Part shown: piece by piece, positions 8,618-16,239 of the stretch
Layout of the letters: the number at the start of each line of letters is the position of its first letter
Numbering within the stretch: the stretch's first letter is position 1
NCBI RefSeq assembly: GCF_007827045.1
Contig: NZ_RPFW01000005.1
Coordinates: 515,835 to 579,834 of the forward strand
Direction: 5' to 3'
DNA from: Trebonia kvetii
GTDB taxonomy: Bacteria; Actinomycetota; Actinomycetes; Streptosporangiales; Streptosporangiaceae
DNA: 64,000 nucleotides
Program-made: the position numbers and the translations under genes
The notes under the pieces: generated by a model
Databases searched by the model: none
Told to the model about the DNA's origin: nothing
Seen by the model: the letters and a program-made list of their open reading frames with translations, nothing else

Positions 8618-9535
8618 CTAGCTCGCAGCGGCGAGTTCCTTCAGCAGGGTGCGGGTCCGTTCCCTGTCCTTACCGCGGCCGATCTCGACGGCGGAGAAGT
8701 CGGTCACACCGGCCGCCGCGAGGCCCTGGACCTGCGCCGCGACCGCGTCCTCGTCCCCGACGATCGCGACGTCTCCCGGCCCAGCCGCGCCCTCCTTGTC
8801 CAGCATCGCGCGGTAGGACGGCAGCTGACCGTAGATGACGAGCTCCTTATCCGCACCTGCCCTGACGGCGGCCGGGTCGTCGGTCACGCAGATCGGCAGG
8901 CTGCACACCACGCGCGGGCTCGGCCGGCCCGCGGCGCTCGCCGCGGCGGTGATCGCCGGGACCACGTAGTCGCGGACAGTGGCGGGCCCGGTCATCCACA
9001 GGATGGTGCCGTCGGTCCGCTCTCCTGCCAGGGCGAGCATCCGCGGCGCCATCGCGGCGAGCAGCACGGGCACCCGGTCCGTCCGTGGCGTGGAAAGGCC
9101 GATGTGCGCGCTTAGCGTGCTTGCGTCGACGTGGGCGGGAGTGCCGTCGAGCAGCGGTTGCAGGACCGAGAGGTATTCGCGCATGTGCACCGCGGGCCGG
9201 TCGAAGCTGTACCCGTACATGTTCTCGATGACGATCTTGTGCGACAGCCCGATGCCGAGCGCCAGCCGGCCGGGGCCGATCGCGAGCGCCGTGGTCATTG
9301 CCTGCTGCGCGAGCACCGCCGGATGCCGCGGGTAGGTGGGCACGACGGCCGTGCCGAGCTCGATCCCCGGCACCTGGCTGCCGGCCACGGCCAGCGCGGT
9401 CAGCGCCTCAAGCCCGAAGATGTTCGCCACCCACACCGACGCGAACCCGTCGTCGGCCGCGTGGCGGATCTGATCGGTCAGCGTGCTCAGTGCCTGGGCG
9501 TCGCCCGCCTCCGCCACCGTGATACCGATCCGCAT
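8618..9535 (-). CDS. LLM-class (luciferase-like) F420-dependent oxidoreductase
   Basis: A 305-residue TIM-barrel oxidoreductase. MRIGITVAEAG opens the first strand; FASVWVANIFGLEALTALAVAG, ELGTAVVPTYPRHPAVLAQQA and RLALGIGLSHK are the luciferase-like blocks that bind coenzyme F420. ATG 9535 is preceded by GGAG with a 7-base gap, so the longer upstream frame is not used. The same fold recurs at 59888-60811, with the shared VLLA...RMLALAG and RTRTLL endings. It probably transfers hydride to or from an unknown small molecule. Confidence 0.9.
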   Translation of the reverse strand: MRIGITVAEAGDAQALSTLTDQIRHAADDGFASVWVANIFGLEALTALAVAGSQVPGIELGTAVVPTYPRHPAVLAQQAMTTALAIGPGRLALGIGLSHKIVIENMYGYSFDRPAVHMREYLSVLQPLLDGTPAHVDASTLSAHIGLSTPRTDRVPVLLAAMAPRMLALAGERTDGTILWMTGPATVRDYVVPAITAAASAAGRPSPRVVCSLPICVTDDPAAVRAGADKELVIYGQLPSYRAMLDKEGAAGPGDVAIVGDEDAVAAQVQGLAAAGVTDFSAVEIGRGKDRERTRTLLKELAAAS

Positions 9536-9654
9536 GTGCTGACTCCGTCCGCCCGCCGGCGGCTGGTCCGCTGGCTCGAGATCTGATCTTCGCGGCGCAT
9601 GCCGCTCTCCGCAAGCCACTGCTCTCTGTAAGCCCAGTGGCCGGCAGGCGGCCA

Positions 9655-10524
9655 TCACCCGGTCGCGAAGCCGAGTACCGCCGCGCCGACGAGGGCGAGG
9701 GCGATGCCCGCGACCTGGATCGGGGTTGGGCGCAGCCGCCTGATGGCGACCCCAAGCGCGATGGTGGCCACCGGGTAGAGCGAGGAAACGGCGGACAGCA
9801 CGGTCAGCGCGCCGCCCTGCGATGCGGTGGCATAGGCCAGGTCGCCGCCGGCCCCGGCGAACGCGACCAGCGACAGGACCGGGATCGCAGTCAGCTCAGG
9901 CAGCCGCCGGCGCCGGGGCCCGCGATGCCGCCCGCGTCCGGTCGCCAGGACAATGAGGAACGCGCACAGTCCCGTGCTCGCGTGTTCCACGGCGGTCGCC
10001 CAGTAGGGGTCCGCCTCGCTCGCCGTGTGCAGGGTGATCAGCATCGTCGCCACCCCGGCGGCGGCGCCGCCGCACAGGGCGGCGCTGCGCAGCGGTCCGC
10101 CGCGGGGCCCGGCGCCGTCGGACGTCCACGCGCTGACGCCACCGCCGACGAGGGCGCAGACCAGTCCGGCGGCGACAAGCATGCCGAGCGGTTCGCCCGC
10201 GATCAGGCCCGCCGCCGTGGCGGCCGCCGCGCCGAGCGCGCTCACCGGGGCGGTGATGAACCCTTCTCCCCGGCTGAGCGCGAGGTAGATGAGGCTGAGC
10301 TCGAGCGTGACCGCCGCTCCGGCGATGGCTGCAAGCAACAGGCTCGTGGCCGGCGGCGGCGGCGCGCCGCGCGCCAGCAGAACGGGGATGAGCAGCCCGA
10401 GCCCGAGCAGCTCGGACACGGCGACGACAACGAACACGGGCGTCCGCTCGCCGGACGCCCCGCCGAAGTAGTCGGCGGCACCCCAGGCCGCCGCGGCGAG
10501 TGCGCCCAGCCAGATCGCGTTCAT
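9655..10524 (-). CDS. EamA/DMT-family transporter
   Basis: 289 residues with about ten hydrophobic helices arranged as two EamA repeats: MNAIWLGALAAAAWGAADYFGG opens the first and LTAIPVLSLVAFAGAGGDLAYA lies in the second. The end TPIQVAGIALALVGAAVLGF is typical of drug/metabolite exporters. ATG 10524 follows CCAGGAGG at ideal spacing. The gene is divergent from the CGNR regulator at 10623, and the 98-bp gap holds two matching palindromes, so this exporter is the likely regulated target. Confidence 0.9.
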   Translation of the reverse strand: MNAIWLGALAAAAWGAADYFGGASGERTPVFVVVAVSELLGLGLLIPVLLARGAPPPPATSLLLAAIAGAAVTLELSLIYLALSRGEGFITAPVSALGAAAATAAGLIAGEPLGMLVAAGLVCALVGGGVSAWTSDGAGPRGGPLRSAALCGGAAAGVATMLITLHTASEADPYWATAVEHASTGLCAFLIVLATGRGRHRGPRRRRLPELTAIPVLSLVAFAGAGGDLAYATASQGGALTVLSAVSSLYPVATIALGVAIRRLRPTPIQVAGIALALVGAAVLGFATG

Positions 10525-10555
10525 GGCGTACCTCCTGGCCGGATCACTCGACTGC

Positions 10556-10611
10556 ACCAGCAAACTACCATTTGCCGGTGCGATTACACCAGCAAAATAA
10601 CTTTTGCTGGT
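10556..10611. promoter_or_regulatory. tandem 24-bp palindromic operators between EamA and CGNR genes
   Basis: Site 2 has perfect arms ACCAGCAAAA (10588-10597) and TTTTGCTGGT (10602-10611). Site 1 has ACCAGCAAA (10556-10564) and TTTGCCGGT (10571-10579), with one mismatch. Both sites span 24 bp and their centres are 32 bp apart, close to three helical turns, as expected for cooperative binding on one DNA face. Site 2 adjoins a -10-like TACGAT (10611-10616) placed six bases before the GTG of the regulator, so occupancy should block that promoter. Confidence 0.75.
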
Positions 10612-10622
10612 ACGATGTCCGT

Positions 10623-11225
10623 GTGCAGTCAGTCGCCGAGATCCCGTTCATCGCGGGGCACGTCGCCCTCGATTTCGTCAACACCGCGGAGGGGCGAGGC
10701 CACGCGGACAGCGGTGAAGCGCTGCACACCGCCGACGACCTGCGCCAGTGGGGCGAGCGCCGCGGCGTCATCGCCCCCAGCGTTATCACCGACAGCGTCA
10801 TTGCCGGCGACGATGAGCTTCCGGCCGCGCTGCAGGCCCGCGAGCTGCTCTACAGGCTCTTCCTCGACCAGACGCAAGGTCGCCGCGCGGCAGCGGAGGA
10901 CCTCGCCACGCTGGAACGCCTAGTATCGGGCGCGTACCAGGTGGCACACCTGGACCAGGCCGCCGACGGACGGTTCAGCTGGGGCTGGGATCGCGCGCAG
11001 CTCTCCACCGTTCGGTACGTCGTAGTGACATCGGCACTCGCGCTGCTCAGCCAGAGCCCGAGCGCCCGCCTCAAGCAATGCCCAGGCGACGACTGCGGAT
11101 GGTTCTTTATCGACACCACCAAGCGCGGCAACCGGCGGTGGTGCTCGATGAGCGAGTGCGGCCAGGAGGCCAAGACCGCCCGCCGCCGGGTACGGCCGGC
11201 CTCGCACGAGGTTGACGCTCGTTAG
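10623..11225 (+). CDS. CGNR zinc-finger / ABATE-domain transcriptional regulator
   Basis: 200 residues. The N-terminal half begins PFIAGHVALDFVNTAEGRG, the ABATE-domain opening that binds a stress-related ligand. The C terminus has CPGDDCGWFFIDTTKRGNRRWCSMSECGQEAK, the CGNR-type zinc finger with four cysteines that contacts DNA. GTG 10623 was chosen because TACGAT sits six bases upstream, which suggests a leaderless transcript. The divergent EamA exporter and the paired palindromes between them point to a local efflux-control circuit. Confidence 0.9.
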   Translation: MQSVAEIPFIAGHVALDFVNTAEGRGHADSGEALHTADDLRQWGERRGVIAPSVITDSVIAGDDELPAALQARELLYRLFLDQTQGRRAAAEDLATLERLVSGAYQVAHLDQAADGRFSWGWDRAQLSTVRYVVVTSALALLSQSPSARLKQCPGDDCGWFFIDTTKRGNRRWCSMSECGQEAKTARRRVRPASHEVDAR

Positions 11226-11275
11226 GCCGTTTCACCTGCAAGGGATGAACCGTAAAGCGGGGCGCTCTCGCTTGA

Positions 11276-11938
11276 ATGACTTCCGTGGTCCTTGAGCTGA
11301 TGCTGATCGGTGCGGCGGTCGCGCTCGACCCGTTGCCGCTGACGGCGTTCCTCGTCGTGCTGCCATCGGCGCGAGGCGCGCGCAAGGGCGCGGCATTCGT
11401 ATTGGGCTGGCTGGTGTCCCTGGCCATCGTGGTCACGATCACGGTCCTGGCCACCGGCAATAACCCGCCCAAGCCGGCCACCGCCCCGTCGCTGGCCGCG
11501 CTGGCGGTCAAGATCGTGCTCGGCGTCATCCTGGTCAGGATCGCGTTCAAGCACATCCGGGCCAGGGGGCGGCCCAAGCCCCCCAAGAAGCCGCCCAGGT
11601 GGCAGGCGCAGGTGGACAGCATGTCACCGTGGTTCGCCCTGGCCCTGGCGCCGACCCTCCAGCCCTGGGTGCTGATCGGCGCGGGCGCGGCCACCGTGGT
11701 GGAGGCCAAGCTGTCCAGCTGGGAGAGCTTCCTCGCACTTGGCCTGTACTGCGTCCTGGCCTCGTCGTCCTACTTGGCCATGGAGATCTACGCCATTGTC
11801 AGGCCGGACGAGAGCAAGGCACTCCTGGCCGCGTGCAGAACCTGGCTCGACGCCCGTATGGACCAGGTGATCATCGCCGGGTGCCTGATCATCGGTTTGT
11901 GGTTCATCGGCAACAGCCTCTATCTGATTTTCTCCTAG
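11276..11938 (+). CDS. GAP/Sap-family membrane protein
   Basis: 220 residues with about six membrane segments. VALDPLPLTAFLVVLPSARGARKGAAFVLGW and FALALAPTLQPWVLIGAGAATVVEAKLSSW are the hallmarks of the GAP family (sulfolipid-1-addressing protein type), related to the LysE exporter fold and associated in mycobacteria with transport of glycolipids. A basic proline-rich loop (RARGRPKPPKKPPR) lies between helices 3 and 4. It starts with ATG 11276 and has no obvious operon partner; the FAD enzyme starts 81 bp later on the same strand. Confidence 0.85.
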   Translation: MTSVVLELMLIGAAVALDPLPLTAFLVVLPSARGARKGAAFVLGWLVSLAIVVTITVLATGNNPPKPATAPSLAALAVKIVLGVILVRIAFKHIRARGRPKPPKKPPRWQAQVDSMSPWFALALAPTLQPWVLIGAGAATVVEAKLSSWESFLALGLYCVLASSSYLAMEIYAIVRPDESKALLAACRTWLDARMDQVIIAGCLIIGLWFIGNSLYLIFS

Positions 11939-12019
11939 CTCACGCCATCGCGCCTGCAACTGGGCAACTGGGCAACGCCGTCGTTGACCGCGACGGGTTC
12001 CGGTCTATATCAAGGAGCA

Positions 12020-13486
12020 ATGGACGAGCCGCAGCGCGAGCGCGACCCCGAGAGCTACTTCGGCGCCGGGATCGGCGGAGGACGTGGTCTGTTCACCACG
12101 GGAGGCGCCTGGTCTGGGCCGCGCTCTCCCGCGCCCGCGCCGCCGTCCGTCGCGACGATCACCGAGCCCGCTCGCGAGATTCCCGTGCACGAGGAGACCG
12201 ACGTGCTCGTGGTCGGCGGCGGTCCGGCCGGGACCGCCGCCGCGGTGGCAGCGCGGCGACTCGGCCAGCGGGTGACCATCGTCGAGCGGTACGGCGACCT
12301 CGGTGGCCTTTCCGCGGGCGGACTGGTGATCTGGATCGACCGGATGACCGACTGGGAAGGCACCCCGGTCATCGCCGGGATCGGTGCCGAGCTGCTAGAC
12401 CGGCTGCCCGAGGGAGCCCTGGCCGGGCCCGGTCCCGAGCTGTGGGGCTCGACCGAGCCCGAGCAGGTCGCGTACTGGCGCGAGCGTCTGTCCGCGTTCC
12501 GGGATACCGTCTGCCGCTCGCCGATGATCGACCCGGAGTGGCTCAAGATCACCTCGCACGAGCTCCTCGTCGGCGAGGGCGTGCGGGTGCTGCTGCACTC
12601 CTGGGTCGTCGCCGCGATCAACGACCAAGGCACGGTACGCGGCGCGATCTTCGAGAGCAAGCAGGGGCGCCGCGCGATCCTGGCCAAGGTCGTCGTGGAC
12701 GCCACCGGCGATCTCGACGTCATAGCGCAGGCCGGCGGCGCATTTGTCACCGACGCCGAGAAGGACGGCACCGGCGGCAACGTTCAGCACACGATCAACA
12801 CCGCGTTCACGTGGACGGGCGTCGACATGCGCCGGTGGCTGGCGTTCAAGCGCGAGGACCCGGCGGCCCACCACGAACTGATGAGCCGCGGCCGCGAGCT
12901 CCTCGGCTTCGTGGACACGCCGCATGTTGGCTGGCGCGACGACGTGGTGGTGTTCATGGGCCCCCGCCTGTCCGGCTACAGCGGGCTCGACGTCGAGCAC
13001 CTCAGCACCGTCGAGCTCGAGTCCCGCCGTCGCATGGTTGCCCACCTGGACTTCTTCCGCAAAGAGGCTCCCGGCTTCGAGAACGCCTGGATCATGCTCG
13101 CCGCGCCGCAGATGGGCGTGCGGATGACCCGCCGCCTGACGGGCGTGCTTCCGATGACGTCTGCCGACTGGAAGGCGGGAGTGCGTCACCCCGACGAGGT
13201 AGGCGTCTCCCCTTCGCCGTCCCAGAAGTTCCCCACGATCTCGGTGCCGTACCGCGCGCTGCTGCCGGAACGACTCGACGGCGTGGTCGTCGGCGGCCGT
13301 CACGTGGCAAGCGACGCCGCCACCCAGGCCTTCATGCGCGAGATCCCGCAGTGCTGGATGACCGGGCAGGCGGCAGGAACCGCCGCCGGCCTCGCGGCCG
13401 GCGCCGGCCTCGCGCCCCGCGCGATCGACGTCGGCGAGCTCCGCGGCGAACTCCGCAGGCAAGGCGCGTTCCTGCACGAGCCGTAG
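12020..13486 (+). CDS. FAD-dependent oxidoreductase (FAD_oxidored type)
   Basis: 488 residues. After a 57-residue Pro/Gly-rich leader comes the Rossmann motif DVLVVGGGPAGTAAAVAARRLG (residues 61-82) and ERYGDLGGLSAGG. Later blocks include VVDATGDLD, LPERLDGVVVGGRHVASDAATQAFMREIPQCWMTGQAAGTAA and IDVGELRGELRRQG, the ending of PF12831-type enzymes. ATG 12020 is preceded by AAGGAG at seven bases. No signal peptide is seen. The substrate is unknown. The adjacent MerR gene converges on it. Confidence 0.88.
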   Translation: MDEPQRERDPESYFGAGIGGGRGLFTTGGAWSGPRSPAPAPPSVATITEPAREIPVHEETDVLVVGGGPAGTAAAVAARRLGQRVTIVERYGDLGGLSAGGLVIWIDRMTDWEGTPVIAGIGAELLDRLPEGALAGPGPELWGSTEPEQVAYWRERLSAFRDTVCRSPMIDPEWLKITSHELLVGEGVRVLLHSWVVAAINDQGTVRGAIFESKQGRRAILAKVVVDATGDLDVIAQAGGAFVTDAEKDGTGGNVQHTINTAFTWTGVDMRRWLAFKREDPAAHHELMSRGRELLGFVDTPHVGWRDDVVVFMGPRLSGYSGLDVEHLSTVELESRRRMVAHLDFFRKEAPGFENAWIMLAAPQMGVRMTRRLTGVLPMTSADWKAGVRHPDEVGVSPSPSQKFPTISVPYRALLPERLDGVVVGGRHVASDAATQAFMREIPQCWMTGQAAGTAAGLAAGAGLAPRAIDVGELRGELRRQGAFLHEP

Positions 13487-13498
13487 GCGGCATCGGCG

Positions 13499-13909
13499 CT
13501 ACGGGAGCGTCGAGCGGTCGAGCCGGTGGTCGATCTCGGCGCCCATGGCCGAGCAGTCGGTTGCCGGGTGGTCGAACCGGCACCCGAGCGTGGCGGCCAG
13601 CAGCGTGCGGGCGTGCTGTTGCCTGGCGATCTGCTCGTCCAGAGCTGCGAGGCGCCGGGCGGCGATCGACTTCCACTCGGCCGCCGTGGCGGCGTTCAGT
13701 ACGCCGCTGACCTCTTCCAGGGCCAGGCCGAAGTCCTGCATCATGCCGATGAAGACGAGACGGCGGAGCGTTTCCGTGCGGTACCTGCGCTGCCCGGACT
13801 GCCGTGCATCGGCGCAGAGCAGGCCGCGCCGCTCGTAGTAGCGGATCGTGGAGGTGGGTACCCGGGCGCGACGGGCCATCTCGCCGATCGTCATCAGTTC
13901 AGGCGTCAT
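13499..13909 (-). CDS. MerR-family transcriptional regulator
   Basis: About 136 residues. MTIGEMARRARVPTSTIRYYERRGLL, followed by RQSGQRRYRTETLRRLVFIGMMQDFGLALEEV, is the MerR winged-helix domain; a coiled coil follows and the C terminus has CRFDH...DCSAMG, two cysteines that may bind metal or sense redox. ATG 13909 is preferred over the frame start at 13969 because the latter would lie inside the operator; GTG 13921 and ATG 13894 are alternatives. It is divergent from the methyltransferase gene it probably controls. Confidence 0.88.
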   Translation of the reverse strand: MTPELMTIGEMARRARVPTSTIRYYERRGLLCADARQSGQRRYRTETLRRLVFIGMMQDFGLALEEVSGVLNAATAAEWKSIAARRLAALDEQIARQQHARTLLAATLGCRFDHPATDCSAMGAEIDHRLDRSTLP

Positions 13910-13928
13910 CAGTTCGGTCACAGTGCCA

Positions 13929-13958
13929 CTTGACTTGAACCGGGGTTCAACTGTCAAG
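13929..13958. promoter_or_regulatory. nested dyad, likely MerR operator/promoter for the methyltransferase
   Basis: TTGAACC (13935-13941) and GGTTCAA (13944-13950) are separated by GG, and an outer pair CTTGAC (13929-13934) and GTCAAG (13953-13958) encloses them. TTGACT at 13930-13935 is a good -35, which puts the dyad in the promoter spacer, the arrangement typical of MerR control. The methyltransferase ATG is 10 bp downstream. Confidence 0.65.
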
Positions 13959-13967
13959 GTCGGGGGC

Positions 13968-14588
13968 ATGACAACAAGCCATTCCGCTGTCCCGAATCAC
14001 CACGCCGGCTTTCCTGGCTTCGCAGGTCCGGCCGGATACCTCGCCGCCGCCAGCATGGTGCTTGGCAGGAAGGGCAACGCCCGCCTAGCCGCGCGCCTCA
14101 GCGCGGTCGCCGCGGGCGACGCGGTGGCCGACATCGGATGCGGGCCTGGCACCGCCGCCCGCCATGCGGCCAGGCTCGGCGCTTCGGTCGTCGGGATCGA
14201 CCCGGCACCGGTGATGCTGCGGGCCGCCCGGATCCTCACCCGGCGGTCCAGCCGGGCGGTGCGCTATGCCGAGGGCAGCGCGGAGGCCCTGCCGTTGCCC
14301 GGCTCGTCGGTATCGGTCGCCTGGTCCATCGCCTGCGTGCATCACTGGGCGGACCTGGACGCGGGCCTGCGCGAGGCCCGGCGGGTCCTCAAGCCCGGCG
14401 GGCGGCTGGTGGCCATCGAACGCCTGACACGGCCGGGTGCCACCGGCCTGGCCAGTCACGGCTGGACAGCCGAGCAGGCCAGCGCGTTCGCGGACCGCTG
14501 CCTCGCGCACGGCTTCACCGGCATCGAGACGAACCAGCACGGCCGCGGTCGCAGGACGACGGTGAGCGTCAGGGCCACGGCCTCGTGA
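13968..14588 (+). CDS. class I SAM-dependent methyltransferase
   Basis: 206 residues. Motif I VADIGCGPGTAARHAARLGA, then GIDPAPVMLRAARIL (motif II), AEALPLPGSSVSVAWSIACVHHW (motif III, acidic loop) and LKPGGRLVAIE (post-III) define a UbiE/Methyltransf_11 enzyme using S-adenosylmethionine. ATG 13968 is just behind the palindromic promoter shared with the MerR gene. The N-terminal HHAGFPGFAGPAGYLAA segment is typical of actinobacterial members of unknown substrate. Its 3' end overlaps the convergent J/PASTA gene by 20 bp. Confidence 0.88.
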   Translation: MTTSHSAVPNHHAGFPGFAGPAGYLAAASMVLGRKGNARLAARLSAVAAGDAVADIGCGPGTAARHAARLGASVVGIDPAPVMLRAARILTRRSSRAVRYAEGSAEALPLPGSSVSVAWSIACVHHWADLDAGLREARRVLKPGGRLVAIERLTRPGATGLASHGWTAEQASAFADRCLAHGFTGIETNQHGRGRRTTVSVRATAS

Positions 14589-15207
14589 GCCTGGCAGGCG
14601 GGTGCCACACCTGAACGGTTAGCACACTGCCCCGGCCTGCCCGCGCCGCCGGCCGGGGGGACTGGTCGACGACCAGGCCGTCAACCGGCATCGGGTGCTC
14701 GGTGAGCCTGACCGTGGTCATGCGGAAGCCCAGCTTGCCGGTGATCCCGGAGCATGTGCTGTAGAACAGCCCCCTGACGTCAGGCACCACGACCCGTCTC
14801 GGCGGTCGGGGATGCGGCGTCAGCAAGTCAGCCACCACAAGCAGGCCGCCGAGCAACGCGACTCCCTCGCGACCCCCGATGAGAAGGGCGTCCGGCATGT
14901 CCCATCCGGGTTCAGAAGGGGAGCCGCGGTGCGGTTCGAGGCCACCTCCGCTGCGCCGGATCCCGACCGTCTCGTCATAGCGGGCGCGATTCGCCGGATC
15001 GGCCAGCACCCGCTGAGCCGCGTCGAGAATGTCCCGCGCGCGTGAGGCGGCGGCCACCACCGGCGAAGGCGCGCCCGCGATATGTTCCGGCCGCAGCAGG
15101 CTTACCCTGGCGTCGTACCTGCTCTTGACCTGCTCCGCGGAGGCGCCAGGCAGCAGCCCCAGAACGTCGTACCAGGTGATGCTGCTTTCCTTGCCAGCTG
15201 CAGCCAC
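14569..15207 (-). CDS. J-domain-like plus PASTA-domain protein
   Basis: 212 residues. The N-terminal 65 residues (ITWYDVLGLLPGASAEQVKSRYDARVSLLRPEHI...ILDAAQRVLADPANRARYDE) have the DnaJ helix pattern, but the HPD tripeptide that activates Hsp70 is replaced by RPE. A hydrophobic segment (ALLIGGREGVALLGGLLVVADLL) is near residues 108-130. The C-terminal 75 residues (VVVPDVRGLFYSTCSGITGKLGF...VVDQSPRPAARAGRGSVLTVQV) form a PASTA repeat, usually extracellular and binding muropeptides. GTG 15207 has GGAG seven bases upstream. It may link the cell wall to an inside J-like module; orientation is unproven. Confidence 0.75.
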   Translation of the reverse strand: MAAAGKESSITWYDVLGLLPGASAEQVKSRYDARVSLLRPEHIAGAPSPVVAAASRARDILDAAQRVLADPANRARYDETVGIRRSGGGLEPHRGSPSEPGWDMPDALLIGGREGVALLGGLLVVADLLTPHPRPPRRVVVPDVRGLFYSTCSGITGKLGFRMTTVRLTEHPMPVDGLVVDQSPRPAARAGRGSVLTVQVWHPPARLTRPWP

Positions 15208-15284
15208 GAATGTGCTCCACTAGGGCGACCAGGCTCACAGAAATGGTCGCACACGCGAGCCGAAATCGGGTGATCCGCCGCCGT

Positions 15285-15590
15285 CTAGCTGCCGGACTCG
15301 CGCGGCGGGCAGAGGACGGCGGAGTGAGCAGCGCACACCGGCCGGTAGTGGCTCATGTCCGCGGACCAGAGCTTGCCGGTGCGCGAATCGAGCTGCTCAT
15401 TCGGGTCCAGCCCGTCGTAGCTCCAGTCGGTGGCCGGCTCCCCGCACACGGCGCACGGCGTGATCTTCGGTGTCGGGACGTCGATGCCGTCGCCCGGCGT
15501 CCGCCTGACCCGGATCCAGATCATGATCGCGAGCACGATCACGTGAATGACCGTCACCAGCACGGTGATCATGGTCAGATTGCTGTTCAC
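15285..15590 (-). CDS. small single-pass membrane protein with Cys/His cluster
   Basis: 101 residues: one N-terminal helix (LTMITVLVTVIHVIVLAIMIWI, residues 5-26), then a soluble tail with CAVCGEP, H and C..H..C pairs (MSHYRPVCAAH...LCPP) that look like a zinc-binding knuckle. The GTG start overlaps the stop of the upstream MarR gene (TAGTG), so the two are translationally coupled. The function is unknown. It could be a membrane partner of the MarR-controlled response. Confidence 0.6.
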   Translation of the reverse strand: MNSNLTMITVLVTVIHVIVLAIMIWIRVRRTPGDGIDVPTPKITPCAVCGEPATDWSYDGLDPNEQLDSRTGKLWSADMSHYRPVCAAHSAVLCPPRESGS

Positions 15591-16090
15591 TAGATGCTGT
15601 CCTTCGCGGGGCCGCCGGCCGGCTTGACGCCGGCCCGGCGGGCGGCGTCGTTGAGTGTGGTGAGGCCCCTGTGCAGTTCCTCGAGTTCGCCGAGGCTCAT
15701 CCCGAGCTTCGCCACCACCGTGGGCGGCACGTTCAGCGCCTGCTCGCGCAGCGCGCGGCCTCGCTCAGTCAGGTCGATGCGCAGCTGCCGCTCGTCGTGC
15801 GGATCGCGAGTCCTCGCGACTAGGCCGGAGGCCTCAAGGCGCTTCAGCATCGGCGACAGTGTCGGCCCGTCGAGCTGGAGCATTTCGATGAGCTCCTTCA
15901 CCGCGAGCGGCGATTGCCCCCAGAGCGCCAGCATCACCAGGTACTGCGGGTGAGTCAGGCCCATCGGCTCAAGGATGGGCCGGTAGATGCTCAGCACGCT
16001 ACGTGCCGCGACCGACAGGGCGAAGCACACCTGTCGCTCAAGGGCGAGCGGGTCGCCGGGTATCTCCGGCAGCTCCGCGATGATCTCCAT
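15590..16090 (-). CDS. MarR-family regulator, OhrR-like
   Basis: 166 residues. LERQVCFALSVAARSVLSIYRPIL places Cys-22 where OhrR proteins carry the peroxide-reactive cysteine. The winged helix LAVKELIEMLQLDGPTLSPMLKRLEASGLVARTRDPHDERQLRIDLTERG is the MarR consensus. OhrR represses organic-hydroperoxide resistance genes and releases DNA on oxidation. No ohr peroxiredoxin gene lies next to it; instead it is coupled to a small membrane protein. The AT-rich gap 16110-16160 before the LacI gene probably holds its promoter. Confidence 0.88.
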   Translation of the reverse strand: MEIIAELPEIPGDPLALERQVCFALSVAARSVLSIYRPILEPMGLTHPQYLVMLALWGQSPLAVKELIEMLQLDGPTLSPMLKRLEASGLVARTRDPHDERQLRIDLTERGRALREQALNVPPTVVAKLGMSLGELEELHRGLTTLNDAARRAGVKPAGGPAKDSI

Positions 16091-16239
16091 GGCGCCCCTC
16101 AGACTGGTGATCCAGAACGGATGTGTGCTTTAACTATTCATACCCTATCTATTAACGCGCGAACGAAGCAATGTGAGGCAGCACACTGTAGCGTCGATTG
16201 AACTCGGTGAGCACCGGGCCGGGATACCAGGAGGCGACG

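Noticed and set aside
16129..16156. TTAACTA...CTATTAA as a MarR operator
   Set aside because: The symmetry is weak (about five matching positions), so it is only noted as an AT-rich promoter region.
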